In this document: in pieces, positions 1-7,694 of the stretch
Layout: every line of letters starts with the position of its first letter
How positions within the stretch are numbered: the first letter of the stretch is position 1
Assembly: GCA_023488645.1 (NCBI GenBank)
Contig: JAMDDL010000171.1
Coordinates: 1 to 10,023, forward strand
DNA length: 10,023 bases
Direction of reading: 5' to 3'
Source of the DNA: Actinomycetota bacterium
GTDB taxonomy: Bacteria > Actinomycetota > Humimicrobiia > Humimicrobiales > Humimicrobiaceae
Made by a program: the position numbers and the translations under genes
Notes under the pieces: model-generated
The model's input: the letters and a program-made list of their open reading frames with translations, nothing else
Databases searched by the model: none
What the model was told of the DNA's origin: nothing

Positions 1-12
1 AGATGTAATTTA

Positions 13-801
13 ATGACAGGAAAAATTATTGAAGATAAAAGAATATATTCAAGAAGAAGAAAGATAATTCTGAAAAAATGGCTTTCTGTATTTTGGATTA
101 TTGTGATTATAATTTTGTTTGGGCTGGCATTATGGGGATTGAATTATTTTTACAACAGTGATTATTTTAAAATAAAAAAAATAGAAATAAAGGGAAATAA
201 TTTTTACAAATCTGAAGAAATAATTACCGCAGTAAATGATTTAAAAGGCATTAATATTTTCGAGGTAGATAAAAAAAAATATGAAAATATCATTAGCAGT
301 AATTTTGCAAGATTAAAAGATGCTCAAATTTCAAAGATTTTTCCTGACAGCCTGGTAATTAATATAAAAGAAAGAACTCCTTTTTTAATACTGCTCTATA
401 AAACACAATATTTTTTAGTTGATAATGAAGGTGTTATTCTTGAAAGATTTGCGGAAATTAATGAAGAATATAAAGATTTTCTGATTGTTGAAAATGCGAT
501 AAATCATATTCCTGAAATTGGAGAAAAAATTGCAAAAAAAAATATTTTAAGTGCAGGAGATATATATAAGTCCTTTAGTGAAGAACTTAAAAAAAGTATA
601 AAATCTGCAGGGATAACAATGGATGCTTCAGGAGATATTTTTTTTAAAACAGTGGACAATAAAATGATAATTTATGGAAACAGTAATGAAATTACAAAAA
701 AAAATACAATACTGGAACAAATTTTTAAAGATTTACACAATGAAAAAATTTATTATAGTATAATTGATTTAAGAATTTCGGATAATCCGGTTGTTAAATA
801 A
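13..801 (+). CDS. ftsQ: Cell division protein FtsQ/DivIB
   Basis: FtsQ/DivIB is a bitopic membrane protein of the divisome that links early FtsZ-ring proteins to the septal peptidoglycan synthases through FtsB/DivIC and FtsL. Seen here: a basic cytoplasmic tail (residues 1-24, rich in K/R, with RRRK at 14-17), one hydrophobic membrane helix at about 25-47, and then an extracytoplasmic POTRA domain (about 51-125) opening with YFKIKKIEIKGNNFYKSEEI, followed by the FtsQ beta domain. The 262-residue length is normal. The position directly before ftsA and ftsZ supports the call. The ATG at 13 has no visible Shine-Dalgarno. The reading frame stays open to the window edge, so the start could lie further upstream, although the basic tail plus membrane helix looks complete from here. 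Confidence 0.93.
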   Translation: MTGKIIEDKRIYSRRRKIILKKWLSVFWIIVIIILFGLALWGLNYFYNSDYFKIKKIEIKGNNFYKSEEIITAVNDLKGINIFEVDKKKYENIISSNFARLKDAQISKIFPDSLVINIKERTPFLILLYKTQYFLVDNEGVILERFAEINEEYKDFLIVENAINHIPEIGEKIAKKNILSAGDIYKSFSEELKKSIKSAGITMDASGDIFFKTVDNKMIIYGNSNEITKKNTILEQIFKDLHNEKIYYSIIDLRISDNPVVK

Positions 802-816
802 TTTTATTATCGGGGG

Positions 817-2085
817 ATGCAATTGCCAGGAAAAGACGATTATATAGCAGCATTAGACATAGGAACAACAAAAGTCAGTACATTAATAGGAAGAATTAAA
901 AAAAATAATGTAATTGAAATAAAGGGGTATGGAATTACCAAAAGTAAGGGATTGAAGAAAGGTATGGTAATAGATATAAATGAATCTACAAAATCAGTTC
1001 TTGATTCCGTAGAACTTGCTGAAAAATCTTCAAACATGTTTATTGACAATGCCTACATAGGTGTTACCGGCAAGCATATTTCCTTTGAAAATAATTATAA
1101 TGAAATTACAATTTCCTCTCCAAATAAGATTGTAAGAAAAATAGATGTGGACAGGCTGATTTCTCTTACCAACCGCATAAACCTTGCATCGCAATATGAA
1201 GTAATTCATACAATAATAAAGCAGTTTGTAGCAGATGGAGAAAAGGGGATAGAAGATCCTATCGGACTTTCAACTGAAAGGCTTGGTGTTGAATTATTAA
1301 TTATTTTTGGGTCAACATCCTTAGTTAAAAACATTGTAAACAGTGTTAAGGCTGCAAATATAGAAGTTGAAGATATTATTATTGAAGCTCTCGCATCTTC
1401 TGAAGCTGTTTTAACAAATGATGAAAAGGAAAGCGGCGTTATTCTTCTTGATATTGGCGGGGGAACTACAGATGTTGCTGTTTATAAAAATAAAAAAATG
1501 ATTTTTACATACTGCCTGCCCGTAGGAGGTGATTTAATAACTAATGATATTTCCATAGGGCTTAATATCCCTTTCAATAAAGCTGAAGAAATTAAGAAAA
1601 GATTTGCAAATGTTGACTATAATTTTCCGGAAATTTTAAACAGGGTAAGTATGAGTGATATGAATATTAATGCAAATAAAACAACTCTTAATATTCAACT
1701 ATATAATATAGTAAATTCACGGGTAAAGGAAATGCTGCTGCTTATAAAAAACAAAATAGATGAGTATAATTTAATAAAATCAATTCCATGCGGACTGGTT
1801 ATTACAGGCGGTTCTGCCCAGATAAAAGGCATACTGCAGATGGCAGGTATGGTTTTTGACATGCCTGCAAGAATAGGAATTTCAATTGATGTTGAAGGCC
1901 CGTCTGAAGTTGTAAATAATCCTATTTTTTCAACAGGGGTAGGATTATTAAAATATGCTTTTCAGGTTGATAATTATGAAAAACTGGATAACATTAACAG
2001 TAAAAATAAAAAAAATCAGGGATTTTTTGATAAGTTCAGGAGTTTTATTAATAAAATTTTAAAAGTTGAAAAACAGGAGGGTTAA
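817..2085 (+). CDS. ftsA: Cell division protein FtsA
   Basis: FtsA is an actin-like ATPase that tethers FtsZ filaments to the inner face of the membrane and recruits later divisome proteins. Visible ATPase motifs are the phosphate-1 loop ALDIGTTKVSTLIG (about 12-25), the phosphate-2 loop LLDIGGGTTDVAVY and the adenosine motif VITGGSAQIKGI. The FtsA-specific SHS2 (1C) subdomain lies between the first two. The C-terminus (about 400-419: QGFFDKFRSFINKILKV) reads as the amphipathic membrane-targeting helix expected of FtsA. Length 422 residues is typical. The start is uncertain: a GGGGG run at 812-816 abuts the ATG at 817 but sits 6 bases before an in-frame TTG at 823, which would give MPGKDDYIAALDIG and may be the real start. 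The gene ends one base before ftsZ begins. Confidence 0.95.
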   Translation: MQLPGKDDYIAALDIGTTKVSTLIGRIKKNNVIEIKGYGITKSKGLKKGMVIDINESTKSVLDSVELAEKSSNMFIDNAYIGVTGKHISFENNYNEITISSPNKIVRKIDVDRLISLTNRINLASQYEVIHTIIKQFVADGEKGIEDPIGLSTERLGVELLIIFGSTSLVKNIVNSVKAANIEVEDIIIEALASSEAVLTNDEKESGVILLDIGGGTTDVAVYKNKKMIFTYCLPVGGDLITNDISIGLNIPFNKAEEIKKRFANVDYNFPEILNRVSMSDMNINANKTTLNIQLYNIVNSRVKEMLLLIKNKIDEYNLIKSIPCGLVITGGSAQIKGILQMAGMVFDMPARIGISIDVEGPSEVVNNPIFSTGVGLLKYAFQVDNYEKLDNINSKNKKNQGFFDKFRSFINKILKVEKQEG

Positions 2086-2089
2086 TGTG
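2075..2089 (+). promoter_or_regulatory. Shine-Dalgarno that sets the ftsZ GTG start
   Basis: AGGAGG at 2075-2080 lies within the last codons of ftsA, six bases ahead of GTG at 2087. This supports GTG 2087 rather than the in-frame TTG at 2066, which precedes the site. The ATG at 2085 is out of frame and meets a stop after 14 codons. Placing the ftsZ site inside the ftsA end suggests coupled translation. Confidence 0.8.
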
Positions 2090-3241
2090 GGCGGTCTGGA
2101 ATTTGACAAAAATTATTATGCCGTATTAAAAGTAATCGGCATTGGCGGCGGTGGAAGCAATGCAGTAAACAGAATGATGGAAGACAATTTAAATGGTTGT
2201 GAATTTATTGCAGTTAATACAGATGCCCAGGCTCTTATGATGTCCAACGCTGACAGAAAAGTACTGATTGGTGAAAGCGGGCTTGGAGCAGGCTCAAATC
2301 CTGAAATAGGAAAACTGGCTGCAGATAAATCTTCAGATTCTATCAGGGAAGTTGTACATGGAGCAGATATGGTTTTTATTACTTGTGGTGAAGGCGGTGG
2401 TACCGGAACCGGAGCAGCGCCTGTAATTGCCGAAATTTCAAGGGAAGAAGGATGTCTTACAGTGGCTGTTGTAACTAAACCTTTTACTTTTGAAGGTGTT
2501 AAAAGATCTCTTCAGGCAGAAGAAGGAATAAACAGCTTAAGAGGTAAAGTGGACTGCCTTATTATAATTCCAAATGACAAACTTCTTGAAATTTCAGATG
2601 AAAACACAACACTGCTTAATGCTTTCAAGCTTGCCGATAATGTACTTAAAGCTGGTGTCAGGGGAGTTACTGATTTAATAACACTTCCGGGCTTGATAAA
2701 TCTTGATTTTGCAGATGTTAAATCAATTATTAAGGATGCAGGAAATGCTCTTCTTGGTGACGGAATTGCTTCGGGAGATAACAGAGCAATAAAAGCTGCA
2801 CAAAGTGCAATAAACAGCCCCCTTATTGAAACTTCCATCGATGGCGCCAAAGGCATATTGTTAAATGTTTCAGGAGGACCTGACTTAAAATTGTTTGAGG
2901 TTAATGAAGCTGCTGAAATTATAAGGAACTCTTCAAGTCCTGATGCAAACATTATTTTTGGAGCAGTTATTGATGAAAATATGAAAGAAAAAATCAAGGT
3001 TACAATAATTGCTACAGGTTTTAAAGATAAAATTTTTGATAAAAGGTCAAAATCTGAAAAGGAACATTCCGAAGGGAGAAAGGAAACATCTGATACAATA
3101 ACAGATGAAAATAAAAAAGGTGGCGACAGAGAAAAAATATTTCCTGAACTCAGGGAAACAACAAAGAATATTAAATTTGCCGATGAAGATGATGTTCTTG
3201 ATATTCCAACATTTCTGCGAAAGGATAAAAATAATTATTAA
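2087..3241 (+). CDS. ftsZ: Cell division GTPase FtsZ
   Basis: FtsZ is the tubulin-like GTPase that forms the Z ring. From GTG 2087 the product has 384 residues. Seen: GGGGSN (20-25, T1 loop), NTDAQAL (44-50), GLGAGSNPEIG (65-75, T3), the tubulin signature CGEGGGTGTGAAP (100-112, T4), and the T7 catalytic loop NLDFAD (205-210), which supplies the two aspartates for hydrolysis in the next subunit. A charged linker follows from about residue 313, and the C-terminus DDVLDIPTFLRK is the conserved peptide bound by FtsA and SepF, both encoded nearby. Oddities: E102 replaces the common Met in the signature, as in actinobacterial FtsZ; the stretch before T3 (IGESGLGAG) is about three residues shorter than the usual IGxxxTRGLGAG; and ALLGDG replaces the usual ALMGIG. 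Confidence 0.98.
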   Translation: MGGLEFDKNYYAVLKVIGIGGGGSNAVNRMMEDNLNGCEFIAVNTDAQALMMSNADRKVLIGESGLGAGSNPEIGKLAADKSSDSIREVVHGADMVFITCGEGGGTGTGAAPVIAEISREEGCLTVAVVTKPFTFEGVKRSLQAEEGINSLRGKVDCLIIIPNDKLLEISDENTTLLNAFKLADNVLKAGVRGVTDLITLPGLINLDFADVKSIIKDAGNALLGDGIASGDNRAIKAAQSAINSPLIETSIDGAKGILLNVSGGPDLKLFEVNEAAEIIRNSSSPDANIIFGAVIDENMKEKIKVTIIATGFKDKIFDKRSKSEKEHSEGRKETSDTITDENKKGGDREKIFPELRETTKNIKFADEDDVLDIPTFLRKDKNNY

Positions 3242-3249
3242 ATTATTTT

Positions 3250-4119
3250 ATGGAAATAAAAAAAATTAAAATAAATGATTTAACTGTTTTTATTCCCTTA
3301 AAACTTAAAGAAAAATATAATATTTTATCATTTTTTACAACAAGAAACGGAGGTTTTGGAAGCGGCAAATATGATAGTTTAAATATGGCATATCATGTTG
3401 GTGATGATCCTCAAACAGTTAAAAAAAACAGATTAAAGATATTAAATGTGTTTGGATATGACGATAAAACTGTTAACTTAGTTTCTGCCAATCAGATACA
3501 CAGCAACAAAATATTAATAATAAATGAACGTTTTTTAAAAGAAAATCCTTCTTTTGAAAATAATGTTTTTAACTTCAATCCTTTAGATTTAAATTCTTCA
3601 AATATATTTTCTGCAGATGGTATGATAACCGGAATTCCAAAGCTGCCGCTAATGGTAATGGGAGCAGATTGTAATTTAATATTGTTTGCTGATATCAGAA
3701 ACAAAATAATTGCTGCAGTACATGCCGGATGGAAAGGTGTTTTAAATCAAATAGCTCTAAATGTCCTTGATGCTTTCAAAGATGAATTTAACAGTAACTT
3801 GAAAAATGTTTATGTGTTTTTCGGTCCTTCCATAAGGAAATGCTGCTTCAGGGTTTCGGAAGATATTTTTGATTTATTTTACAGGAAATTTAATAAAACT
3901 TTGAAATATGAAGAAATTAAAGATTATATGGGAAGAAGTAAATATTTTTATATTGATTTAATTAATATTATATTAAATGATATGATAAAATCCGCAGTAC
4001 TTGAAAAAAATATTTTTGATTTGGGATTATGCACTTACTGCAATCCGGAAAATTTATTTTTTTCTTATAGAAAGGAACAGGAAACCGGAAGGCAGGCAGG
4101 AATAATAATGATTGAATAG
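3250..4119 (+). CDS. pgeF: Peptidoglycan editing factor PgeF (YfiH/YlmD laccase-domain family)
   Basis: Members of this family (old name multi-copper oxidase/laccase domain, DUF152) are zinc-binding cytoplasmic enzymes. The E. coli member keeps peptidoglycan composition correct by removing wrongly built UDP-MurNAc-L-Ser, and purine nucleoside activity is also reported in the family. The metal-site motifs are present: QIHSNK with H84, GADCN with C141, and AVHAGWKG with H158. Other family signatures are FFTTRNGGFG (28-37), ADGMIT (122-127), GPSIRKCCFRV and, near the end, FFSYRKEQETGRQAGI. Length 289 is slightly above the usual 250-280, with an insert around 95-117. The gene follows ftsZ by 8 bases, its standard place in Gram-positive division clusters. 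No Shine-Dalgarno precedes the ATG. Confidence 0.93.
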   Translation: MEIKKIKINDLTVFIPLKLKEKYNILSFFTTRNGGFGSGKYDSLNMAYHVGDDPQTVKKNRLKILNVFGYDDKTVNLVSANQIHSNKILIINERFLKENPSFENNVFNFNPLDLNSSNIFSADGMITGIPKLPLMVMGADCNLILFADIRNKIIAAVHAGWKGVLNQIALNVLDAFKDEFNSNLKNVYVFFGPSIRKCCFRVSEDIFDLFYRKFNKTLKYEEIKDYMGRSKYFYIDLINIILNDMIKSAVLEKNIFDLGLCTYCNPENLFFSYRKEQETGRQAGIIMIE

Positions 4120-4204
4120 CTTTAACAATATTTTTGATTTGAAAATTTACTTAAAATTTTTCATTTAAAAAAATAATATTTAATTTAATGAAGTATGACA
4201 GATC

Positions 4205-4882
4205 ATGAACAACTTAGCTTTTAATTTAAAAAAGCTTTTTAAAGATGTTGAAGAGACGTGTAAAAAAGTTTCAAGAAATCCGCAGGAGATCAGGATAATT
4301 GCAGCAACTAAGTATGCGGATATACAGCAGGTACAGTTATTATACGATCTGGGTATAAGAGATTTTGGAGAAAACAAAGCAGATGACCTTGTGTGTAAAT
4401 CAAAATGTGTTAAAGTTGATTCCATATGGCATTTTATAGGACACCTGCAAAGCAACAAGATTAAGAAAGTTGTTCCCATAGCTGAATACATACATTCAAT
4501 TGACAGTATTTCCACATTAAGCAAAATTAATGATTTTGCAAAACATATCAGTAAGATTCAGAATGTTTTAATTGAAGTAAATGTTTCAGAAGAAGAAACC
4601 AAATATGGTTTAAAAATTAAAGAAGTTAATAATTTTATTCATGATTCATTAAAATATGATAATATTAAAATATGCGGTTTGATGACAATTGCACCTTTGA
4701 CAAATGATTTTATTTATATAAGAAAGTTATTCATATCTTTAAAAATTGCTTTAGATGATTTGAATAAATCTTTTAAAAATTTAAATATGTCAGAACTTTC
4801 AATGGGAATGAGTAATGATTTTAAAATTGCCATCAAGGAAGGCGCTACAATGATAAGAATAGGTTCAGCAATTTTTAAATAA
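4205..4882 (+). CDS. yggS: YggS/PLPBP-family pyridoxal phosphate homeostasis protein
   Basis: This family consists of single-domain alanine-racemase-fold (type III) PLP-binding proteins without a known catalytic role. They control free pyridoxal phosphate and affect amino acid pools. The PLP lysine is K36 in IIAATKYAD. Further motifs are RDFGENKADDL, WHFIGHLQSNKIKKV, SIDS, VNVSEEETKYG, GLMTIAP, and at the end LSMGMSNDFKIAIKEGATMIRIGSAIF, which contains the phosphate-binding segment. Length 225 is typical. FGENKADD varies the common FGENrvQE. The start ATG at 4205 lacks a Shine-Dalgarno, and the ATGs at 4188 and 4195 are out of frame. It sits between pgeF and sepF, the usual order in Actinobacteria and many Firmicutes. 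Confidence 0.95.
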   Translation: MNNLAFNLKKLFKDVEETCKKVSRNPQEIRIIAATKYADIQQVQLLYDLGIRDFGENKADDLVCKSKCVKVDSIWHFIGHLQSNKIKKVVPIAEYIHSIDSISTLSKINDFAKHISKIQNVLIEVNVSEEETKYGLKIKEVNNFIHDSLKYDNIKICGLMTIAPLTNDFIYIRKLFISLKIALDDLNKSFKNLNMSELSMGMSNDFKIAIKEGATMIRIGSAIFK

Positions 4883-4908
4883 AAATTTTTTACTTTAAGG
4901 AGTTGTAT

Positions 4909-5430
4909 ATGCCTGGTTTTTTTAAAAAGACTTTAACTTTCCTTGGTTTCATTGATGAAAATACAGAAGAAAATATTCCTCAAAAATATCAAAATGATAA
5001 AAGAACTATAAAATACCAGGAAGAAAACAGGGATATTAAATTATATAGAATTAATGACAGACAGGGAAAAAATATAGATAAGGCTGCCAATCCCGGCTGG
5101 TTCAGAAATCAAAGAAAAATAACAAAACTGGAAGAAGTAAAATTGGAAAAGAAAACAAAAGTGTTTGTTATTGAACCAAATGGTTATGAAGATTCACAGA
5201 TTATTGGAGATAAGTTTAAGAATGATATACCCGTTATTGTAAATTTGCAAAATGAAAGTTCTGAAGTTTCAAGAAGAATTATAGATTTCTGCAGCGGACT
5301 TACTTATGCATTAAGCGGAAGCATTGAAAAGGTTGCAGACAAGGTCTTTCTTATAACTCCTTCAAATGTTGAAGTAACCTCAGATGAAAAAGAAATCTTA
5401 AGAGGAAAAGGGTTGTATGAAGATTATTAA
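4909..5430 (+). CDS. sepF: Cell division protein SepF
   Basis: SepF binds the FtsZ C-terminal peptide, polymerises into rings and anchors FtsZ to the membrane. The first residues (MPGFFKKTLTFLGF) fit the amphipathic membrane-binding helix of the family. A charged, probably disordered linker spans about 16-80. The conserved SepF domain starts at V85 (VFVIEPNGYEDSQIIGDKF) and runs through RRIIDFCSGLTYALSGSIEKVADKVFLITPSNVEV. Length 173 is usual. AAGGAG at 4897-4902 is six bases from ATG 4909, so the in-frame TTG at 4903 is not the start. It follows yggS as in many Gram-positives. The cell also has FtsA, so the two anchors may share the work. Confidence 0.96.
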   Translation: MPGFFKKTLTFLGFIDENTEENIPQKYQNDKRTIKYQEENRDIKLYRINDRQGKNIDKAANPGWFRNQRKITKLEEVKLEKKTKVFVIEPNGYEDSQIIGDKFKNDIPVIVNLQNESSEVSRRIIDFCSGLTYALSGSIEKVADKVFLITPSNVEVTSDEKEILRGKGLYEDY

Positions 5431-5517
5431 GACCGGTTTTTTAAATTAATTTGTTAATTACAGATTTTATAATTTATTTTCTAAGAAATTCTGAAAGCTA
5501 AATAACAGTAAGCAAAA

Positions 5518-6351
5518 ATGATTAAAGAAAAAAAATACATATTGGCAGTAATAGGACTCGGAAACATGGGAGGCGCGCTTTTAAGCGGAATAATTAATTC
5601 CAATTTTCTTAAAAAAGAAAAAATTGCGGTATATGATATTGATTCCTTAAAGGTAAAAAAATTTGCAGATTTTTTTAATGTAAAAACTTTACCCTGTTTA
5701 AAAGAAGTTGTTCTAAATGCAAAATATATATTGTTAGCAGTGAAACCTCAAAATATACCGGAAATACTTGCAGATATAAAAGAGGTTTTAAGCGAAAATG
5801 ATAATGTTATTTTAAGTATTGCTGCAGGTCTTTCAACGCAATTTTTTGAAAAAAACATTGGCAATATCGGGGTAATAAGAATAATGCCTAACAGTCCGGC
5901 ATTATATGGAAAGGGAATTTCAGCCATATCATGCGGAAGATTTGTATGTGAAGATGATAAAAAATTTGCAGCCAAACTTATGAAAAATGTTGGTGAAGTT
6001 ATTTTTATTGATGAGAAGTATCAGCATATTGCAACGGTTTTGTCCGGCAGCGGTCCTGCTTATTTTTTTCTTTTTTGCAAGTTAATGACTGATTTCGGTA
6101 TAACACATGGTCTTGATGATGAAACTGCAAAAAAAATGGTTACAGGAACAATGATTGGTGCAGGAGAAATTATGATTAATTCAAAGGAACAGATAAATGA
6201 TTTAATAAAATCTGTAGCATCTCCTGGAGGGACAACACAACAGGCACTTGATAAATTTAAGGCTGATAATTTGCAGAAAATATTCTCAGATGCCCTGGAA
6301 GCAGCATTAAACAGGTCAATGGAACTTGAATCAGCTGTTTCAGGAAAATAA
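5518..6351 (+). CDS. proC: Pyrroline-5-carboxylate reductase
   Basis: ProC catalyses the last step of proline synthesis, NAD(P)H-dependent reduction of 1-pyrroline-5-carboxylate. Seen: the N-terminal Rossmann loop VIGLGNMGGALLSG (11-24), LLAVKPQNIPEIL in the middle, MPNSPALYGKG, and in the C-terminal dimerisation domain LSGSGPAYFF (175-184) and the family signature SVASPGGTTQQAL (232-244). Length 277 is standard. It lies between sepF and divIVA, where many Gram-positives carry the membrane gene yggT, which is absent here. An 87-base gap precedes it with no clear Shine-Dalgarno. TATAAT at 5468-5473 without a good -35 could be a weak private promoter. The proC-sepF association is known from other phyla such as cyanobacteria. 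Confidence 0.97.
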   Translation: MIKEKKYILAVIGLGNMGGALLSGIINSNFLKKEKIAVYDIDSLKVKKFADFFNVKTLPCLKEVVLNAKYILLAVKPQNIPEILADIKEVLSENDNVILSIAAGLSTQFFEKNIGNIGVIRIMPNSPALYGKGISAISCGRFVCEDDKKFAAKLMKNVGEVIFIDEKYQHIATVLSGSGPAYFFLFCKLMTDFGITHGLDDETAKKMVTGTMIGAGEIMINSKEQINDLIKSVASPGGTTQQALDKFKADNLQKIFSDALEAALNRSMELESAVSGK

Positions 6352-6385
6352 TATTATTATTTTATTATATTTGGAGGAAAATGAT

Positions 6386-7261
6386 ATGAATATAAATTCA
6401 GAGTATATTCAAAAGAAGGAATTTCATACCGCATTTAAAGGATATAATATGGAAGAAGTTGATAAGTTTCTTGATGTTCTTTCAGTAGAATTTGAAAGAA
6501 TAATTAAAAAAAATAAGGAACTTCAGGAAAACCTTGATAAAGTAAAATACGAAGGCGGAAGCCCTGATCAGGAGACAGATCTTAACAAGCTTGTTTCAGA
6601 AGTGCTGGTTTCTGCTCACAAAGTAGCTGACGAAATCCGAAAGAAAGCAGAGATAGAGGCACAGGAAATAGTACAAAGCAAGAGAAAAATTGAAGAAGAT
6701 GATATGAAAAATTTATTAAAAGAGAAAAAAGAGCTTGAAGAAAAAGTAAAATATTTAAGTAGTTTTTATGATAATTTTATTTCAAAAATAAAAGATATTG
6801 TTAAGGATTTTAATTTGAAAATAAATAGTATTGAAAATGAATTTGTAGACGAAAGCATCGTGGAAAATTTAAAATCAAATGTAATTTCAATCGATGCAGA
6901 AAAAAATCTTCCCGGGAACCTTCAAAGTAGTCCTTTTGTTCAGGAAAAAACGGAAGAAACAGATGAGATGCAAAAAAATATAGATGTCAAGCAACCGGAA
7001 TATGAGAAACAGGAAAGTAAAATATATCCTGAAATTAAAAAATTATCTGATGATGCGGAAGAACAAAAAATAAAGGAAATCATAGAAAGCAGGGATTTCG
7101 AAGAAGAGAAAAATAATCTTGAAAAAGAGATTAAAAAAGATAAAAGAATATTTGATAATTACGAAGAAGAAAAAATTACCAGGGAAAGAAAAAAATCGGA
7201 TATTGCCAACCCTGATATTATAAATGAATTCTTCGGGAACAATGATGAACGCAAGTATTAA
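6386..7261 (+). CDS. divIVA: DivIVA/Wag31-family polar and septal scaffold protein
   Basis: DivIVA proteins bind negatively curved membrane at septa and poles and recruit partners there. The N-terminal lipid-binding domain is clear: EYIQKKEFHTAFKGYNMEEV followed by DKFLD. F17 and K18 fall at the positions of the membrane-inserting Phe and adjacent basic residue of B. subtilis DivIVA. Long coiled-coil stretches follow (about 30-55 and 65-150), then a highly charged tail to residue 291 rich in E and K, much longer than the compact 164-residue B. subtilis protein. The start is ATG 6386, eight bases after GGAGG (6373-6377). An open in-frame extension to 6326 would overlap proC and place the motif too far in, so I reject it. 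The end overlaps yggU. Confidence 0.92.
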   Translation: MNINSEYIQKKEFHTAFKGYNMEEVDKFLDVLSVEFERIIKKNKELQENLDKVKYEGGSPDQETDLNKLVSEVLVSAHKVADEIRKKAEIEAQEIVQSKRKIEEDDMKNLLKEKKELEEKVKYLSSFYDNFISKIKDIVKDFNLKINSIENEFVDESIVENLKSNVISIDAEKNLPGNLQSSPFVQEKTEETDEMQKNIDVKQPEYEKQESKIYPEIKKLSDDAEEQKIKEIIESRDFEEEKNNLEKEIKKDKRIFDNYEEEKITRERKKSDIANPDIINEFFGNNDERKY

Positions 7262-7517
7262 GTTCCTCGTACGTCCCAATTCATCCATTAACTGTATTTC
7301 AGGTATTTACGATGATAAGATAAAAATAAAAATAAACGCGCCTCCTGAAAAAGGTAAGGCAAACAGGGAGCTAATTAATTTCTTATCAGACAAACTGAAT
7401 ATGCCAAAAAAAGATATAAAAATCATACATGGCTTGTTTTCAAATATTAAGGAAGTCCAAATAAAAAATAAATCTGCCAGTGATATCTTATCCTGCCTTT
7501 TAAAAGAAATTTCATAA
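7245..7517 (+). CDS. yggU: YggU-family protein (DUF167)
   Basis: This is a small single-domain protein of the UPF0235/DUF167 family. Its biochemical role is unsettled, and it often sits near yggS/yggT/divIVA in division clusters, as here. The family signature is visible: IKINAPPEKGKANRELINF with SDKLNMPKKDIKIIHGLFSN, matching the general pattern of VxaPPveGkAN followed by a L..ks.v.iv.G segment. The usual Arg/Lys motif after that Gly (typically SRxK) reads SNIKE, so part of it is kept. Length is 90 residues from ATG 7245. GGGA at 7235-7238 (one mismatch to a site) favours 7242 or 7245, and an in-frame ATG at 7224 is also possible. The gene overlaps the divIVA end by 17 bases or more, suggesting translational coupling. 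Confidence 0.85.
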   Translation: MNASIKFLVRPNSSINCISGIYDDKIKIKINAPPEKGKANRELINFLSDKLNMPKKDIKIIHGLFSNIKEVQIKNKSASDILSCLLKEIS

Positions 7518-7577
7518 TTTTATTTAACTTTTTAACCCTTACACTCGTTTTTCTGCCATTATTTTTATCATAATAAC

Positions 7578-7604
7578 TTATAATAACAGTAATTATGTTA
7601 TAAT
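7578..7604 (+). promoter_or_regulatory. Candidate extended -10 promoter
   Basis: TGTTATAAT at 7596-7604 is a perfect TATAAT with the TGn extension. The -35 region is poor (TTATAA at 7578-7583, spacer 15), which extended -10 promoters tolerate. It lies about 245 bases before the CpaE-like gene, so it may feed that gene or a short RNA. A+T richness makes chance TATAAT motifs common. Confidence 0.4.
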
Positions 7605-7627
7605 ATAGCTTGCTGCAACTGTTATGA

Positions 7628-7649
7628 TTATTTTATGTTCATAAAATAA
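7628..7649. repeat. Perfect inverted repeat, 10-bp arms
   Basis: TTATTTTATG, two bases, then CATAAAATAA. The two-base gap suits a DNA operator better than an RNA loop. It is pure A+T except one G/C pair, so it may be chance in this composition. Confidence 0.4.
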
Positions 7650-7694
7650 AATAATAAAAAAAATGAAATAATATTGCAGGAAAATATTTTATAG

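Noticed and set aside
840..1049. Minus-strand ORF inside ftsA
   Set aside because: Shadow of a strongly recognised gene, with no ribosome site or family motif.
2085..2129. ATG at 2085 as the ftsZ start
   Set aside because: Out of frame with ftsZ; stops after 14 codons.
2512..2997. 161-residue minus-strand ORF inside ftsZ
   Set aside because: Lies wholly antisense to conserved FtsZ sequence, and its Ser/Leu/Ile-rich translation is typical of a reverse-complement shadow.
4134..4166. Imperfect A/T hairpin between pgeF and yggS (TGAAAATTT and AAAATTTTTCA)
   Set aside because: Only A-T pairs beyond one G-C and no following T run; not a credible terminator.
4180..4524. 114-residue minus-strand ORF over yggS
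   Set aside because: Antisense to the PLP-binding N-terminal half of yggS; Cys-rich shadow without motifs.
5428..5447. ACCGGT followed by six T after sepF as a terminator
   Set aside because: The palindrome has no loop and no stable stem.
7043..7288. Phe/Ile-rich minus-strand ORF at the divIVA-yggU junction
   Set aside because: The apparent membrane protein is the reverse complement of Glu/Lys codons in the DivIVA tail.
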